Assembly (NCBI GenBank): GCA_023014335.1
Contig: JAECYW010000013.1
Span: forward strand, 1,674,001 to 1,738,000
DNA length: 64,000 nt
Reading direction: 5' to 3'
Source: Galerina marginata
Lineage: Eukaryota; Basidiomycota; Agaricomycetes; Agaricales; Galerinaceae
The position numbers were made by a program, and so were the translations under genes. The notes under the pieces were generated by a model that did no database searches, was not told the origin of the DNA, and saw only the letters and a program-made list of their open reading frames with translations. Positions 47,787 through 59,531 of this stretch are shown here, piece after piece; within the stretch, counting starts at the first letter, position 1, and every line of letters begins with the position of its first letter.

Positions 47787-48952
47787 TCACATACGTCGCA
47801 ATGGCTTGATTACTCTGAGCTTAGAACCAGCGCTACACCCTTCCTGTGGTACTTGAATTACTTTAAACGGAGCAGAGAGGTACTTTCGCTCCTCGTGAAC
47901 TCGATCAGAGTCTTGAGGGTCTATTGTTGTGAAATGGAATGTTAATCGGGAATAAGGAGATCAGGTTGGATACTCACCTGCCAACGGTATCTTCCAACAA
48001 AATTGATCCTTAGTACTTCGCTTCCTACAAAAATCTTCCAGTTTGTACGAATCCGTTTCGACATCGACGAGTTTAAAACCTCGAGCTTCGTATTTCGTCA
48101 TCCAGACGGGTTTAGACGAGCCGTTAGGTTGATCCCGAAGAATATAAGACTTCCTCTCTATGAAAGTGGCTTTCGGAAAGAGCGAAACTGCCGTAGTAGC
48201 GGATATATAATTGAGGACGGCGGCTATCCGGATCGACCGGTCAAAATATGTAATGGAACTCCAGCGAAGAAACACTCACTAGAATGGAATTCGTTCAAAA
48301 GATGATATATAGGAGCGACCTCTACCCCGATGATCTGCACTTTTCTAACGCGAAGGTTTCCATCCCATAGCGTTTCCGTCTTGGTAAAGTTCATAATAAT
48401 CGTAATAGCGCTGCGCTTGGAGCGCCTTGGCGGTTGCGACATAGGAGAAGGCTGGGATTTTGAAACAGTATCACGAGCTTTCGAGGACATATAGCGCAGG
48501 ATAGCCTCCTTGACATCCTTGCGAGCACCTCCGCCAACGAGCTCATATCCCTCATTTCTAACCCAGGCAGCTATACATTTCACTTGAGAATGATGCGAAT
48601 ATATGTCCATGTCACTTTCAGGGTAATTTGTCCGGTCGAAAAATTGTAAGGCCTGTGATCCGGAAATTATTGCATGGCACTGATGTAGCAAATCCTGAAA
48701 GCCACTTGGATCGGAAAACCACGGTCGGAATCGCACTTCAAAGCTCCACGCGCGTGCCATATAGAACCTAGCGCAAAGTCTGGTTGTCCAGGAAGCCTTG
48801 GACATGGCCAAAAGTTGTTCGAGCGAACAAAAGGAGAGTATGCGAAGGATGAGATGATCAGGCATGCATAATATGGACGTGAAAAAAGAATTGTCGAGGG
48901 GGGCGTGCATCGGATGAGCGGTAAGGAAAAAATTCGTTCTGCACAAGTACAT
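47787..48952 (-). CDS. F-box protein with nucleotidyltransferase-like domain
   Basis: Three exons: 48952-48280, 48223-47978, 47920-47787, giving 350 aa. An F-box-like start (MPDHLILRILSFCSLEQLL, then MSKASWTTRLCARFY) is followed at about residues 95-115 by ISGSQALQFFDR and YPESDMDIYSH. This GS plus spaced DxD pattern resembles the active site of Pol-beta-type nucleotidyltransferases. Downstream, FHSTAVLNYISATTAVSLFP is a block I recall as conserved in a large Agaricomycete family. Splicing joins FHS to TAVLN exactly. Whether it transfers nucleotides is unknown; the acidic pair is present. Ends in a basic tail VIKPLRRM. Confidence 0.68.
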
Positions 48953-49048
48953 TTAATATTTCAGGCACTACGCTCAAGATGAAAGTACCAGATTGAAACT
49001 GAAGCGAACTGTACTCGATCGACTTGACGTCATTGTATCACGTTATTG

Positions 49049-49220
49049 ACCCATGTAAATCAGATCTTCGCATAATGTAGCAAGTTGATTGGTTGTGTTC
49101 CCATAGATAAAATTAGCTTTTTCTGTCCTCACCAACCCACGTGAATCAGAACATCGCATAATGTAGCGGTTTGATTGCTCGTGTTACCGTCCTGTGGATA
49201 AAAGTAGTCTTTTCTTCCCT
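49049..49220. repeat. Two-copy imperfect tandem repeat, 86 bp unit
   Basis: Unit 1 (49049-49134) and unit 2 (49135-49220) both begin ACCCAYGTRAATCAGA, and share CGCATAATGTAGC, TTGATTG and GATAAAA blocks in order. They lie 185-355 bp before the start codon at 49405 and may be duplicated promoter sequence. Confidence 0.7.
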
Positions 49221-49404
49221 CCCCGTTCCATGGACGACATCTCACGTTCAACTTAGGGAAAACAGACTCGATTTCCGCAGAAGAGAGCTTGCATTTTCAA
49301 GTGCTATAAAAACAGGTCGAGTTCCGTCGTTTGGATCCCGACTCCCGCCTCGACTCTTCGTAAACTTGATCCGTATCCACTTTGACGTTTGCCTTCACAC
49401 CAAT

Positions 49405-50710
49405 ATGTCACACACACAAGAGATACTAGATCTCGTTAGCGAATGGCAAGGAAAACGCTTCCGGGAGAATGAGATAACTCTCACCGATGCCGTAGCATCA
49501 CTTGAATCAGATGACCCCCTTGTCGAGGTGGCTCCTGGTGTCTCCAATTCGCGCTGGATAGTAAGGATATTTTATTATTTACTGCTATTACTAATATAAA
49601 TTATCTTTTACGATTTTTTTTTTTTTCCGTACAGTTATACACCAAGGACACTAAGAAAGTGGCCGTACTCGTTCATGCCGGAATTTGGCAATGGAAATGC
49701 GATCTGGAAACGGGAAATTACGTGCCAGAAGGTTTCGAGGCACCGGAAGGCCTTCCAGAGAACCGAATGTAAGCTCTGTATTACCCTTGAATATTTTGAT
49801 CTCAATTTCTCCGTGAACTAGCCAAGACACCCCTTCGTACAAGTGCGAGTTTTCGTACGCATTTGACACGACCGTAGACAGCTCCATCTGGGACTACTTA
49901 CAGGTAAATGCATATCATTCCGTCACGAGTCGTATTTACGAATTGTCAGGTCTTGGAAGACCACGTTAGCGCACAGCCAGGATTTAACAAAGGGAAACGA
50001 AATCGAAAAGCTTGGCAAAATGGTAAAGTTGCCTCAGCTCGACAAAAGTATGTCGTCCCGGCCAAGGTATTTACCAGACGAACGCTGTACAACACTAAAG
50101 AAGGCGGAGAGTTTGATGTACCTTACGATTTGCATCCATGGATACAGCATGCCATGGAGAATCAAGCCGACACACTTCAAATTCCGAATCCCGACAGGCC
50201 TAGATACTACGACGCTACTGGCGGTGTATTAAAGAAGTTAGAAGATACTAATAATCCCACTTTTGAACGAAACGACATAGTGTGGATGTCTTGCAAGATA
50301 GGGTTTTCTGTTGCCCGGGACGGATGGACATCGGAAATCATACCGATCGAACTTATATGCGTGGGTAAGGTCCCGGAACACCTCAACTCAAAATCCGACC
50401 CGGCAATGTACCCCCCTCATGACGAAACCCTTCCATCCCTTGAAGCTGGAGGGCCTATTACTTTTATAGACGGTGAGTCACTTCTGATGCTCGGAACACA
50501 ACGTTAACCCGGATACCAGGGCCCTCCAGGCCATTGAAGCGACCGTCGGAGGAGATACCAGACAGGATCCTGGGTCCGAACAAGAGACAGGCGATAGAGG
50601 TTGACTTCGACATGGTTGATCAAGAAGAAGACGTTCCTCAGGAAGTTACGACTAGGAATGTAGGCAATGTTAAGACTCGAGGCAAGGGAAACAAAGAGAA
50701 TAAACGCTGA
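49405..50710 (+). CDS. Hypothetical protein, basidiomycete family
   Basis: Five exons: 49405-49560, 49635-49768, 49822-49903, 49950-50472, 50520-50710, giving 361 aa with every phase matching. A short helical N-terminus (SHTQEILDLVSEWQGKR) is followed by IWQWKCDLETGNYVPEGF. The central domain contains FERNDIVWMSCKIGFSVARD and EIIPIELICVGKVPEHL, a block I associate with uncharacterised Agaricomycete proteins. A basic, Lys/Arg-rich tail (SRPLKRPSEEIPDR, KGNKENKR) suggests nuclear location. No enzymatic motif seen. It lies between R2-like B and C and is preceded by a duplicated upstream repeat. Confidence 0.72.
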
Positions 50711-51257
50711 GATCGTGGGGTATATTCTAACTTACTTACTATCTTCCCCCACCCCCCTCTCATTACCAGCAAACTCGACCACCGTGTCCCTCACACCACC
50801 TATGAAAGATAATGACTGTAACCCATCGGACATACACGACTTTCCGCGTTTTGACGAGTTGTAAATATGTAGTCGATTTCTCATGTAAATTTTCCAGCAT
50901 AACATAAAATGTTTGTCATTGAATTCTCCCTATCAACCTGAGCCAGCAATGGTACAGTATAATTGACCGAATTGCAACCGAATTCCCCTACCAAGACCAG
51001 AACACGGGGAAATGTCGCCTAAGGTAGAAAGTCGGTCACATTTCAATCAAACAAGTATAAACCTCATTATTTGGCCGTATTTTGGACTCGATGAATCGAA
51101 GTATCTATCGGCTATCTGGGTATCTCACAAGTCAATCAATCTAGCAAGTCGACGAGTTATTTAACCCACAAGGTACCCCTTTGAACGCGCAAAGTGGACT
51201 CCGCGATAGTCTGGAGGAACTTTCCTTCCAGAATTACCACAGCATCTTGAATAAAAA
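50711..51257. other. Intergenic, promoter side of R2-like C
   Basis: No gene supported; AT-rich with a TATAAA-like stretch near 51056. Confidence 0.45.
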
Positions 51258-52623
51258 ATGAACGACTCTTCAGACACAGTTTTACTCGACACCAGACGAG
51301 AACGTGCACCGTTCCTCGTAAAACACCAAGCAGTTGAGTAATTCGGTCAGATTATTGATAAACGATCCTAAATACCTCATATCAAAAGATCTGGAAAGCT
51401 TACAAGGAGTCCATGAATACATTTTGGATGGCAGATACTTTAGATACATTTGTCGACGTCGAAGATTGGAATAATACTCTCATGGACGAGGAGAAACAGA
51501 GCATAACCCTCGCACTCAGTTTCCTCTACAAGACTCGCACACTTCACGAAAAACTTTTCGTTGTTGTCTCAGATAAGGTTCCTATACCCGAAGCGCGTTT
51601 CTTTTTCGACTTTCAATCCATGATGTGGGGGTCAAAGTTCTACGATGTCCGCGTCCGTGGAAAGGCTGAAGCATTTCTGACAGGGAAAGGACTACACACA
51701 CTGAAGCGCTTTCCAAGTTCGCTTCGAGCCTCGTCGCTAACGATAACGACCATACCATGGCATTGGCACATGTAACAGGGTCCAGGTCTCTACAGAGGAA
51801 GGTCGATTGGTCGTCTGTATGGTTGGACAAGCATGAGGTACCGTTGGCTGAACTGGTAATTGCGCTCGCCGCAGTGCATGGTCTTTTTACGGCCTCTATC
51901 TCCTGCATACTTTCGTCAATCATAATAGACGGGCTTCTTATTGGTTTAGACAACGCCTATTCTCAAATCAAGTTCGATAACGAAACATATCTTGACTTCG
52001 TTTGCCTACTCTTCCATCACTTAAAGAAAAAGCCTTCGGAGGAGCATGCATGGGCCATCGTAGCAGAAGCTGTCGACCTCGAGAAGGAATTTGCGAACGG
52101 TAAGTACTAAGTCCCATTGAATTGTCCACATTTACATTTAAGTCTATCGAAGAAATCTTATCTGCCTTTTCAATATACTTAGTCGAGATAAAAAGGACTA
52201 CCCTCAATCAATATATCGAATTTATCGGTGACATGATCCTGTCTTCGATGGGATACAGAAAACACTATCACTCATCAAATCCTGTAAGTCTCCCTCTTGA
52301 AATCTCAACTCAGTGCTTAATATCTTCGCAAGTTCTCTTGGATGCATCACTCACCAGGGGATGTGAAAGCGACATTATTTTCTCAGGAGATGATATCATG
52401 TCCTCGTACATTATCCACCAGATCTGACAGCATTGGCATCCACCCCAGAATCCTTGATATGTGCGCTAAATTTGCACTAAGTATGCAGATAACTCACACT
52501 CCCACAGATTTGCAAACCTTCGTATTTCTGATATTCGATATACTTGAGCGTAGTGTACTGGTTTTAATCAACGAATACGAACATTTACTGTGGTATCACT
52601 CGAGAAGCAAGCCGTCCCTATAA
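51258..52623 (+). CDS. R2-like pseudoenzyme C
   Basis: Five exons: 51258-51332, 51389-51624, 51684-52099 (or from 51690), 52153-52283, 52333-52623, giving about 382 aa. R2 landmarks are IWKAYKES, EARFFFDFQSMM, KVDWSS, LFHHLKKKPSEE, EAVDLEKEFA and QYIEFIGDMILSSMGY. It is the most derived at the metal site. The first ligand Asp is replaced (YKTRTLHEK). The ENIH helix reads ERTTHTE or TTHTE depending on acceptor choice. The radical Tyr is Leu. The helix-E Glu is His (AAVHG), and DEGLH is DNETY, losing both Glu and His. The C-terminal exon is twice as long as in the paralogues. The frame is open throughout. Residue loss shows it cannot be a standard R2. Confidence 0.83.
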
Positions 52624-53678
52624 TACGAATGCCTATCAAGACGCATTATACGACGAAGGGTACGGACCTGCTCTCTGATCTCTGTTTAATAAATCTACTA
52701 GTCCGACGAATGTATATACTGTGCTAGCCAAATCTGGTGAAGCGGTTGTTTTAATCTAATTGCAGAACCCTAAGCGCGTTCGAAAAGCGCCCATTGAACA
52801 TTCACCCGTATCTACGCTTTTTGACAGGCGGGAAGATAACGCTTTGATTCGAAGTCTTGTTGAGAACAACAACTATTACAATCCTAGAACTCTCGCCAAA
52901 ACGGATTACTGCGCAATACTCTCTGCATAACTCTGATACTGTTCCTGTGTTCACCGCACTTGTCGACAAACTACGCCCTTTATGGTTCCCCAAAGCGGGT
53001 ATTTTTTTGGGCGCAACTCCCACGAGAAAATTATATAAGCGGTAACACATTCTCACCTTCCGACTTCGGCTGAAAACTGGTTCACGGTTCAACGTTCAAC
53101 GGAGGGCATACTTTATCTTCCTTCTTCAAATCTTCCCGCCGCCGGTCCTGGACCTAGGCCCTCCTACGAAACTCGTAACGGCGATGGCCATGGCCATGGC
53201 CATCAAGCCGCCCATCATGCATCGTCCCAACACCACCCCACCCTCCCTCCCAATTTCAACATATATCGCATCCCTCCAAGTCCCAAGAGGCTCGCTGCCT
53301 GTCCGGCGCTACCCAGCTCGCGCGATATTAATTCGAGCAACAGCGGAGGGACTTCGAAGAGCAACACATGCTGGTGGATGAGCGAGAGATGAGGATGGCT
53401 CGTGCGTCTTGAGCGCGACTTTGACGATGTTTAGGTATGTTCCTAGTAAGAATGCGATCGAGCGTGCAGGTGGATATTAGGCTAGGGTGTGGGTTGGTAT
53501 TTGGGATGCAGGGGGGTGGGGAAGGTTATGGGCGCTCATCAAGTTAGTAGGCACATCGGGCGAAGGCAATCCGTTGTCGTCGTTGTCGTCGACTTTGGCT
53601 TCATTATCGCTGTTGCAACAATCATTATCCCTTCCTTTTCCATTCTCGGTACGTTTTCGTTCATTTTTGTTTTGTCGA
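52624..53678. other. 1 kb stretch without a recognisable gene
   Basis: Includes a short (ATGGCC)3 microsatellite at 53184-53201 and a GTCGTC-rich run near 53575-53590. No gene supported. Confidence 0.45.
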
Positions 53679-53680
53679 TA

Positions 53681-53858
53681 CAGTCGACTCCCTCATAACC
53701 CATACCTCCCGCGAGCCATACTCTCCCATTCCCCATGATTTTGGACGGCTACCAAAACACTATTTTACACCAAAAGTGCTCCCTCATAACCCATAACCTA
53801 TCATAATCCATAGTCTGTACCGTCCACCGAAGGGTATGGATTATGAGAGAGTCGACTG
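53681..53858. mobile_element. Tc1/mariner (pogo-like) MITE
   Basis: 178 bp bounded by 26 bp inverted repeats starting CAGTCGACTC, matching at 24 of 26 positions (53681-53706 and 53833-53858). It is flanked by TA on both sides (53679-53680 and 53859-53860), the target duplication of Tc1/mariner and pogo elements. An internal copy of the CCCTCATAACCCATA block near 53792 repeats part of the terminal repeat. No coding capacity. Confidence 0.85.
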
Positions 53859-54168
53859 TAGTAATGAATTATTCTCTTTTTCTGCATCGCTTCGTTGTTT
53901 TCATCATTTCTATTAGGTTCGTTGTTTTTCCTCTCTCCTCCTACATCGTCCGTTTTGCTACTCGATGCAGAAGCTTTATCCTGCGACCATCAAAACCAAC
54001 ATAAACCTCCGTCTCTCTCCTCAAGTAATTATTTTGTCTCTAGTCAATCAATCTCAACCTACATCCAAATGTATCAATTGTTTTTTATTTCCCTCAATCC
54101 ACTTTGTATCCCCTCCTCTCCTCACATACGGACAATCATTTCCAAATTTTTTTAAATTTTTTTTTTCA

Positions 54169-54218
54169 TTTGCCTGACCAACTTCCCATTCCAGGGAATG
54201 GGAAGTTGGTCAGGCAAA
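54169..54218. repeat. Perfect 24 bp palindrome with 2-base spacer
   Basis: Arms 54169-54192 and 54195-54218 are exact reverse complements (TTTGCCTGACCAAC at the outer side) around AG. The palindrome follows directly on a T-rich tract. It would form a cruciform or a very stable RNA hairpin. Confidence 0.92.
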
Positions 54219-54771
54219 CGAGATCAAATCACACGTCCACGCGTCCACCGTCATCCCCGCACCGCATCATCGCCACCATCATCAACACGCATGCCAAAAT
54301 TGGAACGTGAACGGATATGTATGTATCACGAAGAACACGAACACAAGCCTACCCACCTCGTAGATATATATAGTTTGTATACGCTCTGCCTATTGATTTA
54401 TTTATCTATCTAACTTATTGTATATCGCTATTCTACCTTCACAACATACAGTCTACATAAATTTTTAACATCGAAGCGGTGTTAAATATTCGTTCTCACA
54501 TTCTCCAATTGCCACACGCGTCCCATGTGCTCGTTACACCACCACGTAGCAGAATCTACTCCTATGATCGAGTGTATTCATCCGTTCTATCCGTTTTAGT
54601 AGAGATCGCAAGGAAATCCCACTGTGAGATAACAGCACCATCATTTTTAAAGATTCTCGTGGAGCGCAACTTCAAGTTCGCAAATCTGAATTGCAGATCA
54701 CGTCCAATTTAAAGAAAATACGGAATTTTTCGCAAGAAACAATATGCATATTACTACTACCGAAAGCCTAC

Positions 54772-56015
54772 TTACTCTCGTGCATAGAAGAACGGATGCC
54801 TAATGAGATCTATGAGCCTAACTCTTCTGCGACGGTCTAAATTGACCATGGATTCTAAAAGATCGAGAGCATCTTCATCCACGATCAACCCCTAATAAAA
54901 TTGGGCACATATTACATTTAGAGTTACAAGCGACTCACTCTCAAAGGAAGTACCGAATCCGCGTAATCTCGTACTTCTCTGGAAACTCTCGAGTCTCTTT
55001 CTGGGAAGTCCGAATTTGAATATTTAAATATTCCGGGATAGGAACGACGAATATCTTTGATCAAAGCGTCGGGAAAAGGCCCGAGAACCGCGTCGAAAGC
55101 AATCAATTTCTCTCTTCGATATATAGGGCCCGGTTTGCAAGCGGGGAACAGAGGTCGACCTTCCAGGACCTCAAAGATTACACAACCGATGGAAAAGATA
55201 TCACTAAATTCTCTGATGCGCATATCTATGCCCAGGTGTTTCAACGGCAGATGATATACAGAGGAAAACCTGCAGACACACCATAAACAATTTCCGGAGA
55301 ACGGTACTGATCGGTACCCATCCGGCTACTATCCTCGACACCCCCAACGCGCCCATAGAACACGATTCGGAGTCGGGTGGACATGAGAACATTCTGACCC
55401 TTGTAAGCTGAGGGAATCTCAATGCAGAGAGAACCGCCGTACCCGAGACAAAAAAGAGCCGCTGTTATCAAGCCACAGTTCTGATACGGTCTCTGTGTCC
55501 ATCATCTCAATATTCTCGGGACATATATCCATATGAGTGACAAATTCAGCATGAAGGTCTGATAATGTATAATAAAAATACGTCCTTTACGCTGATAAAA
55601 GAGGACCACTTACCACAAACAATGTGAACGAGCTGATGCCCAATTTCCCGTGCATGGCGCTTCGAAATATACAATCCAGAATCAGAAAGAACGTCCTTGA
55701 GTGTTCTCTTGGGTGCATTAAAAGCAAGATAAAAATAAAGAAAATCTCTCGTTTCTTCCAAGAATTCGGAGTGCCTTGTAATTGCAAGGAGGCTCGATCA
55801 GAAAAAAAAAACCTCCGACGAAACGAAATTTGCTACTATTTACCTTCCATCATCCGTTCGTGGATGCTTTAGCCAGTGAACTTCTTTCAAGACCTCATGA
55901 TCGGTCACTTGCGAGCGATTCAAAACACGGACAACTCTCGGACTTCCTACACTTCTGTCGCTTACATCCAACAATTGGAAGTGCTTTCCTTCTCTTATGA
56001 CTCGTTTCACAATAT
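54772..56015 (-). pseudogene. Degenerate CMGC-type protein kinase
   Basis: Kinase blocks occur in order on the minus strand. These are an N-lobe segment (HEVLKEVHWLKHP), an alphaD-E region (PKRTLKDVLSDSG, REIGHQLVHIV), a catalytic loop THMDICPENIE, QYRSPEIVYG, SDIFSIGCVIFEVLEG and a C-lobe end HPFFYARE with stop at 54772. Against CLK/SRPK relatives the loop Lys is Cys (HMDICPEN), and the DFG Asp is gone (RIVFYGR). I could not splice the segments around 55480 and 55280 in one frame, and no convincing first exon or Gly-loop was found. Most likely a decayed pseudokinase gene, paralogous to the intact kinase that diverges from it at 56544. Confidence 0.6.
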
Positions 56016-56543
56016 CTGAAAGAAGAAATGGTCATGTAGCCACAACGGTAAGCGAGTGATGCCTTACACCTGCCCGAGAGAAAGTCCCCAACATCGAATC
56101 TCGTTTATAGATAAAATTAGATTTGCTTCACGGCGAGAAACAAAACACGAACCTCGGGGGTGCACATACCGACCACAACGGTTGTGGCATGATACACAAA
56201 GAGTCGGACAGAAAATAAAAAGTGAAACGAATGATGAAATTTTGAATTTTAAGAAAGACCAAAAAGACTATCTCTCCCTTTTTAACATATCTGACCAGAT
56301 TCAAAGTCCTGAGTCGAATGAAGCCGCTTCAATATGCTTTTCGACTCTCACGGAACGCAAAGCGCAGGTAAACATTAACACACTCACCGCCCATTTTCGG
56401 ACTCCAAAGACATCCACACGATCCCAAATAAATGTATACAACTCACCGCATGATCTTGTTGCCCACTCTCAGATACTCTCAGATAAAATCACGCCGAAGA
56501 TGCACAGTCTCAGCGACACATATTTCCTGTTCCTTTCTCTTTG

Positions 56544-57998
56544 ATGGGCGGACAACCTCCCGAGCCAGTTACTGAGGGTTCAGAGCGTGCAGCGTAAGCG
56601 CTTCCCAAATTCGGGACTCATTAAATTTTCTAAATTATACAGAACCGCCAGGCCGCTGTATCTTCAGACCAACGAAGCTATCCACCCTGACTGTAAGAAT
56701 ACATAGAATAATCGCACAAGTCGACTACCACGCCTTATTTGTTCTCAGATAAATTATTAGAGTACATAGCGTCCGGTGCATCTGGCCAAGTATGGTCCGC
56801 CGAAGATGAATCAACAGGAAATGTAATTGCGATAAAATTCATGTACGCGATTGGACAGAGCACGCGAGCATGTCGCGCCCGTTACATGACGGAGCTACTC
56901 CAAATGTCGCCTTCTCCTGACACAAGGTAAATCAATACTTTTCGATTCCTCCATCTGCCACTTAAATCACGGCAGTATTTTCGCTGAAGTTATTGGAAGT
57001 ACTAGCCACTTGCGACACCAATGCTTGATTTTTCAACTATACGGCATGACACTCCGAAACCTCTTGAACCGACCCAAGATGCTACCATTGCCTTCGCACC
57101 AGAGCCGCGCAATAGTTTGGCAGCTAGTCAAAGGAATAGCATGTAAGTCTGCCCGATCCAAGTTACAGACGATTTCCTGACCTAGCAACAAGTCCTCCAC
57201 AGTATCGATGTCGTTCACACTGACCTGAAACCGGAAAACATCGTGTTAGTAGACGATACGACAACTCATATTCAGGATATTGACTCCAATGGAAAGTTCT
57301 ACGACAAGGTCAGATTTCCTCCACTCTTCCAATGTCAAGGTTAAACCCACGACAGTGCGTTCTCCGGAGATTTGAGATCAAGATCATTGACCTGGAAGAC
57401 TCTCGTTCTAACCCCCGACAACTGGGCTATATTTCTGGAACTCAAGGATATCGCGCGCCTGAAATTTATACCGGTAAACCCGAAATATTGTCCACATTGG
57501 TCAATATTAATCTGTATTCGATAGCCGCGGGATGGAGTTTCCCCATTGACGTTTTCGCTCTCGGGTGCATCACTTTTGAATTGTACACTGGAGCGCAGTT
57601 GCTCCCAAAGACAAACAACATCCGCGAATACTTCTTCTCCATCGAAAGAATTATTGGAAAGTTTACCACAAGTTTCGCAAATGATATTCGCCGTCATCAT
57701 GCGGGTATCTTCTCCCTCAGGAAAAAAAAACCCATGATCCAGGATTCACAGTCCAGGAATAGAATCAGGCGTCATATCAGAAGATTTGTTTCTATTTCAC
57801 GCGAACAATGGGTAATAACGTCTTATAAAACTGCGGATTAATAACTAATCAACCGCGTACTAGCGCTCGATCTCCAAACCTGTTGTTGAAGAATTTATCA
57901 GATTATGTACTGTTCCAGACCCTCATAAACGTATATCTGCAGAATATGCTTTAAAAGATAAAATGTTCGATACATTCTCATATGTACAAGACTCATAA
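56544..57998 (+). CDS. Protein kinase, CLK/SRPK-like (CMGC group)
   Basis: Eight exons: 56544-56593, 56643-56692, 56749-56926, 56976-57142, 57193-57308, 57356-57473, 57525-57811, 57864-57998, all in phase, 366 aa. The Gly loop is SGASGQV, and the ATP Lys is in VIAIKFMY. FLHSIDVVHTDLKPENIVL is a full catalytic loop. KIIDLEDS stands in place of DFG, keeping the Asp; DLG-type variants are usual in SRPKs. GTQGYRAPEIY is the activation-segment end and DVFALGCITFELYTG is helix F. Catalysis is plausible. CLK/SRPK kinases phosphorylate Ser/Arg splicing factors, but this divergent member's substrate is unknown. It diverges from a degenerate paralogue. Confidence 0.82.
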
Positions 57999-58011
57999 TC
58001 AAATGCAACCT

Positions 58012-58591
58012 TTATTTTCTAACGTAAAGCCTGAATGGAGTGGGTGAAACATCATCGACGATATAGACCTGCCGCTTTTTTCGGCTAACAAATTTCTTTT
58101 GCGCCTTGTATCCCACAAAGTTCTTATCAGATGCAAAACCTCGAAGACGCGAATCAACCTCGTGGGGACCTATCCCGATCTCCTGCACAACTTGTCGAGC
58201 TAGGTACAATTAAATGACAACTCAGCTACTCTGTGTCGCCGAATCAGTGTTGAAACTCACGCGATGGCTGCCGACCACACTCTCTGAGCGACGCTTGGAT
58301 CCTTCTAAAACGTCCTCCACAGGCGCAACCATTTTCTACGCCGACTGAACCCGAATCTAGATCGCGATATTTGAACGTAGCACCTAAATTAGAAAGACCA
58401 ACTAAAAAAGAAAGAAAAAAAAAAAAAAAAAACTAACGTCCAATATCAGCCATTGCAACAGGACGAGGCAAAACAATTCTCCCGTCCTTCCTTCTCGGGA
58501 AAAGAATACAAGACGGAAAGCAGACGGAGGCTCCCCTACGTTCCGGATTTCCAGCGTCTTCAACACCGTGAAGAGAATTAAAAGTGTCCAT
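58012..58591 (-). CDS. Hypothetical protein, 154 aa
   Basis: Three exons: 58591-58438, 58383-58261, 58199-58012, phases 1 and 1, ending at a TAA at 58012. It starts MDTFNSLHGVEDAGNPERR. Notable blocks are KDGRIVLPRPVAMADIG, a Cys pair GCACGG, and a basic C-terminal half (RQVVQEIGIGPHEVD, KAQKKFVSRKKRQVYIVDD). It is small, basic and soluble, with no family recognised. The second half could bind nucleic acid, but only charge supports that. Intron 1 contains an 18-20 base T run on the coding strand. Confidence 0.55.
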
Positions 58592-59061
58592 GGGATGAAA
58601 GTCGAAAACAACAACTCCGTTAAGTCAACACAATGGTTTGAGAGAGTCATTCAACCGTCCTAATTATTTGGAAGCAATGTAAGCGCCATCAGATTAAGAA
58701 GTATTCCATATGGACACGGGTAGTACCGAGTAATACAACAACCGAGACGAGAAACCATCCTGCGGCAACCGGATTAGACTGTCGAGAAATAATTATAAAA
58801 ACCCTCAGACAGAATACCAACCCAAACCCTACTCATCCACCCAACGACATGTACACGTAGGTGCTCACCGCCTTCAACCACTCCCGTTTCACTAAACTGT
58901 AATTCCAGTCGTCCACTCCACTCGTTCCGGCTGCTCAAGGTCGATGAAGTCGATACACAGACACAGCAAGACATAATCCTACTGACGCGACTCGCCAATA
59001 ACTCGAAAGTTGACATCACGATTCATAATTCCCTGAACCGTCACCTCCCAGTATGTTCGCG

Positions 59062-59289
59062 CTAATGATTCTCACGTCTTTCTATACTGATCGCCCAAAG
59101 GCCGTTAACATAACCCAAATATTCCAAAACCGCAGTCACGGAGCTCATAAAGAACGCGGAAACACCCCAGACGCCATGCCAAATTTCACGGTCTATGACA
59201 TGCCTTCTATGGTAAATGGTATCAGCAACACCCCTGACGATGATTAACCCGACAATTTCCAGGAGAATCAAGACGTCCACGACCACCAA
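59062..59289 (-). CDS. Possible exon of a membrane protein
   Basis: Open frame with a hydrophobic segment (VVVDVLILLEIVGLIIVRG) and a second one (WGVSAFFMSSVTAVLEYLG), as in a multi-pass membrane protein. A frame at 59340-59531 on the same strand could be an upstream exon and one at 58774-59019 a downstream one, but I could not join them in phase. Start and end are unknown. Confidence 0.27.
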   Translation of the reverse strand: MVVVDVLILLEIVGLIIVRGVADTIYHRRHVIDREIWHGVWGVSAFFMSSVTAVLEYLGYVNGLWAISIERRENH

Positions 59290-59531
59290 GCCGTAGATAG
59301 AGTTGAGTAACCACCTGTTTCCACTACGTCATTAGAAACTCACGCATGATCGGATAGAATAATTCGGTTGCCGGCCAACCCGAGGATCTCTCTACTGCGC
59401 GTCCGGAATACTACCGCGAGCATTGCTTCCCACCGAAAACTATCAATTACCCACGACCCTCCAACCAAGCAAACACCCAAACTGCTGCACCGGACCAAGA
59501 CAACGTTTTCGGCGCTTTGTCGACATTTCAC

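Noticed and set aside
56056..56544. 162-codon plus-strand frame between the two kinases
   Set aside because: It ends at the kinase start codon, has no splice or domain support, and lies in the divergent promoter region.
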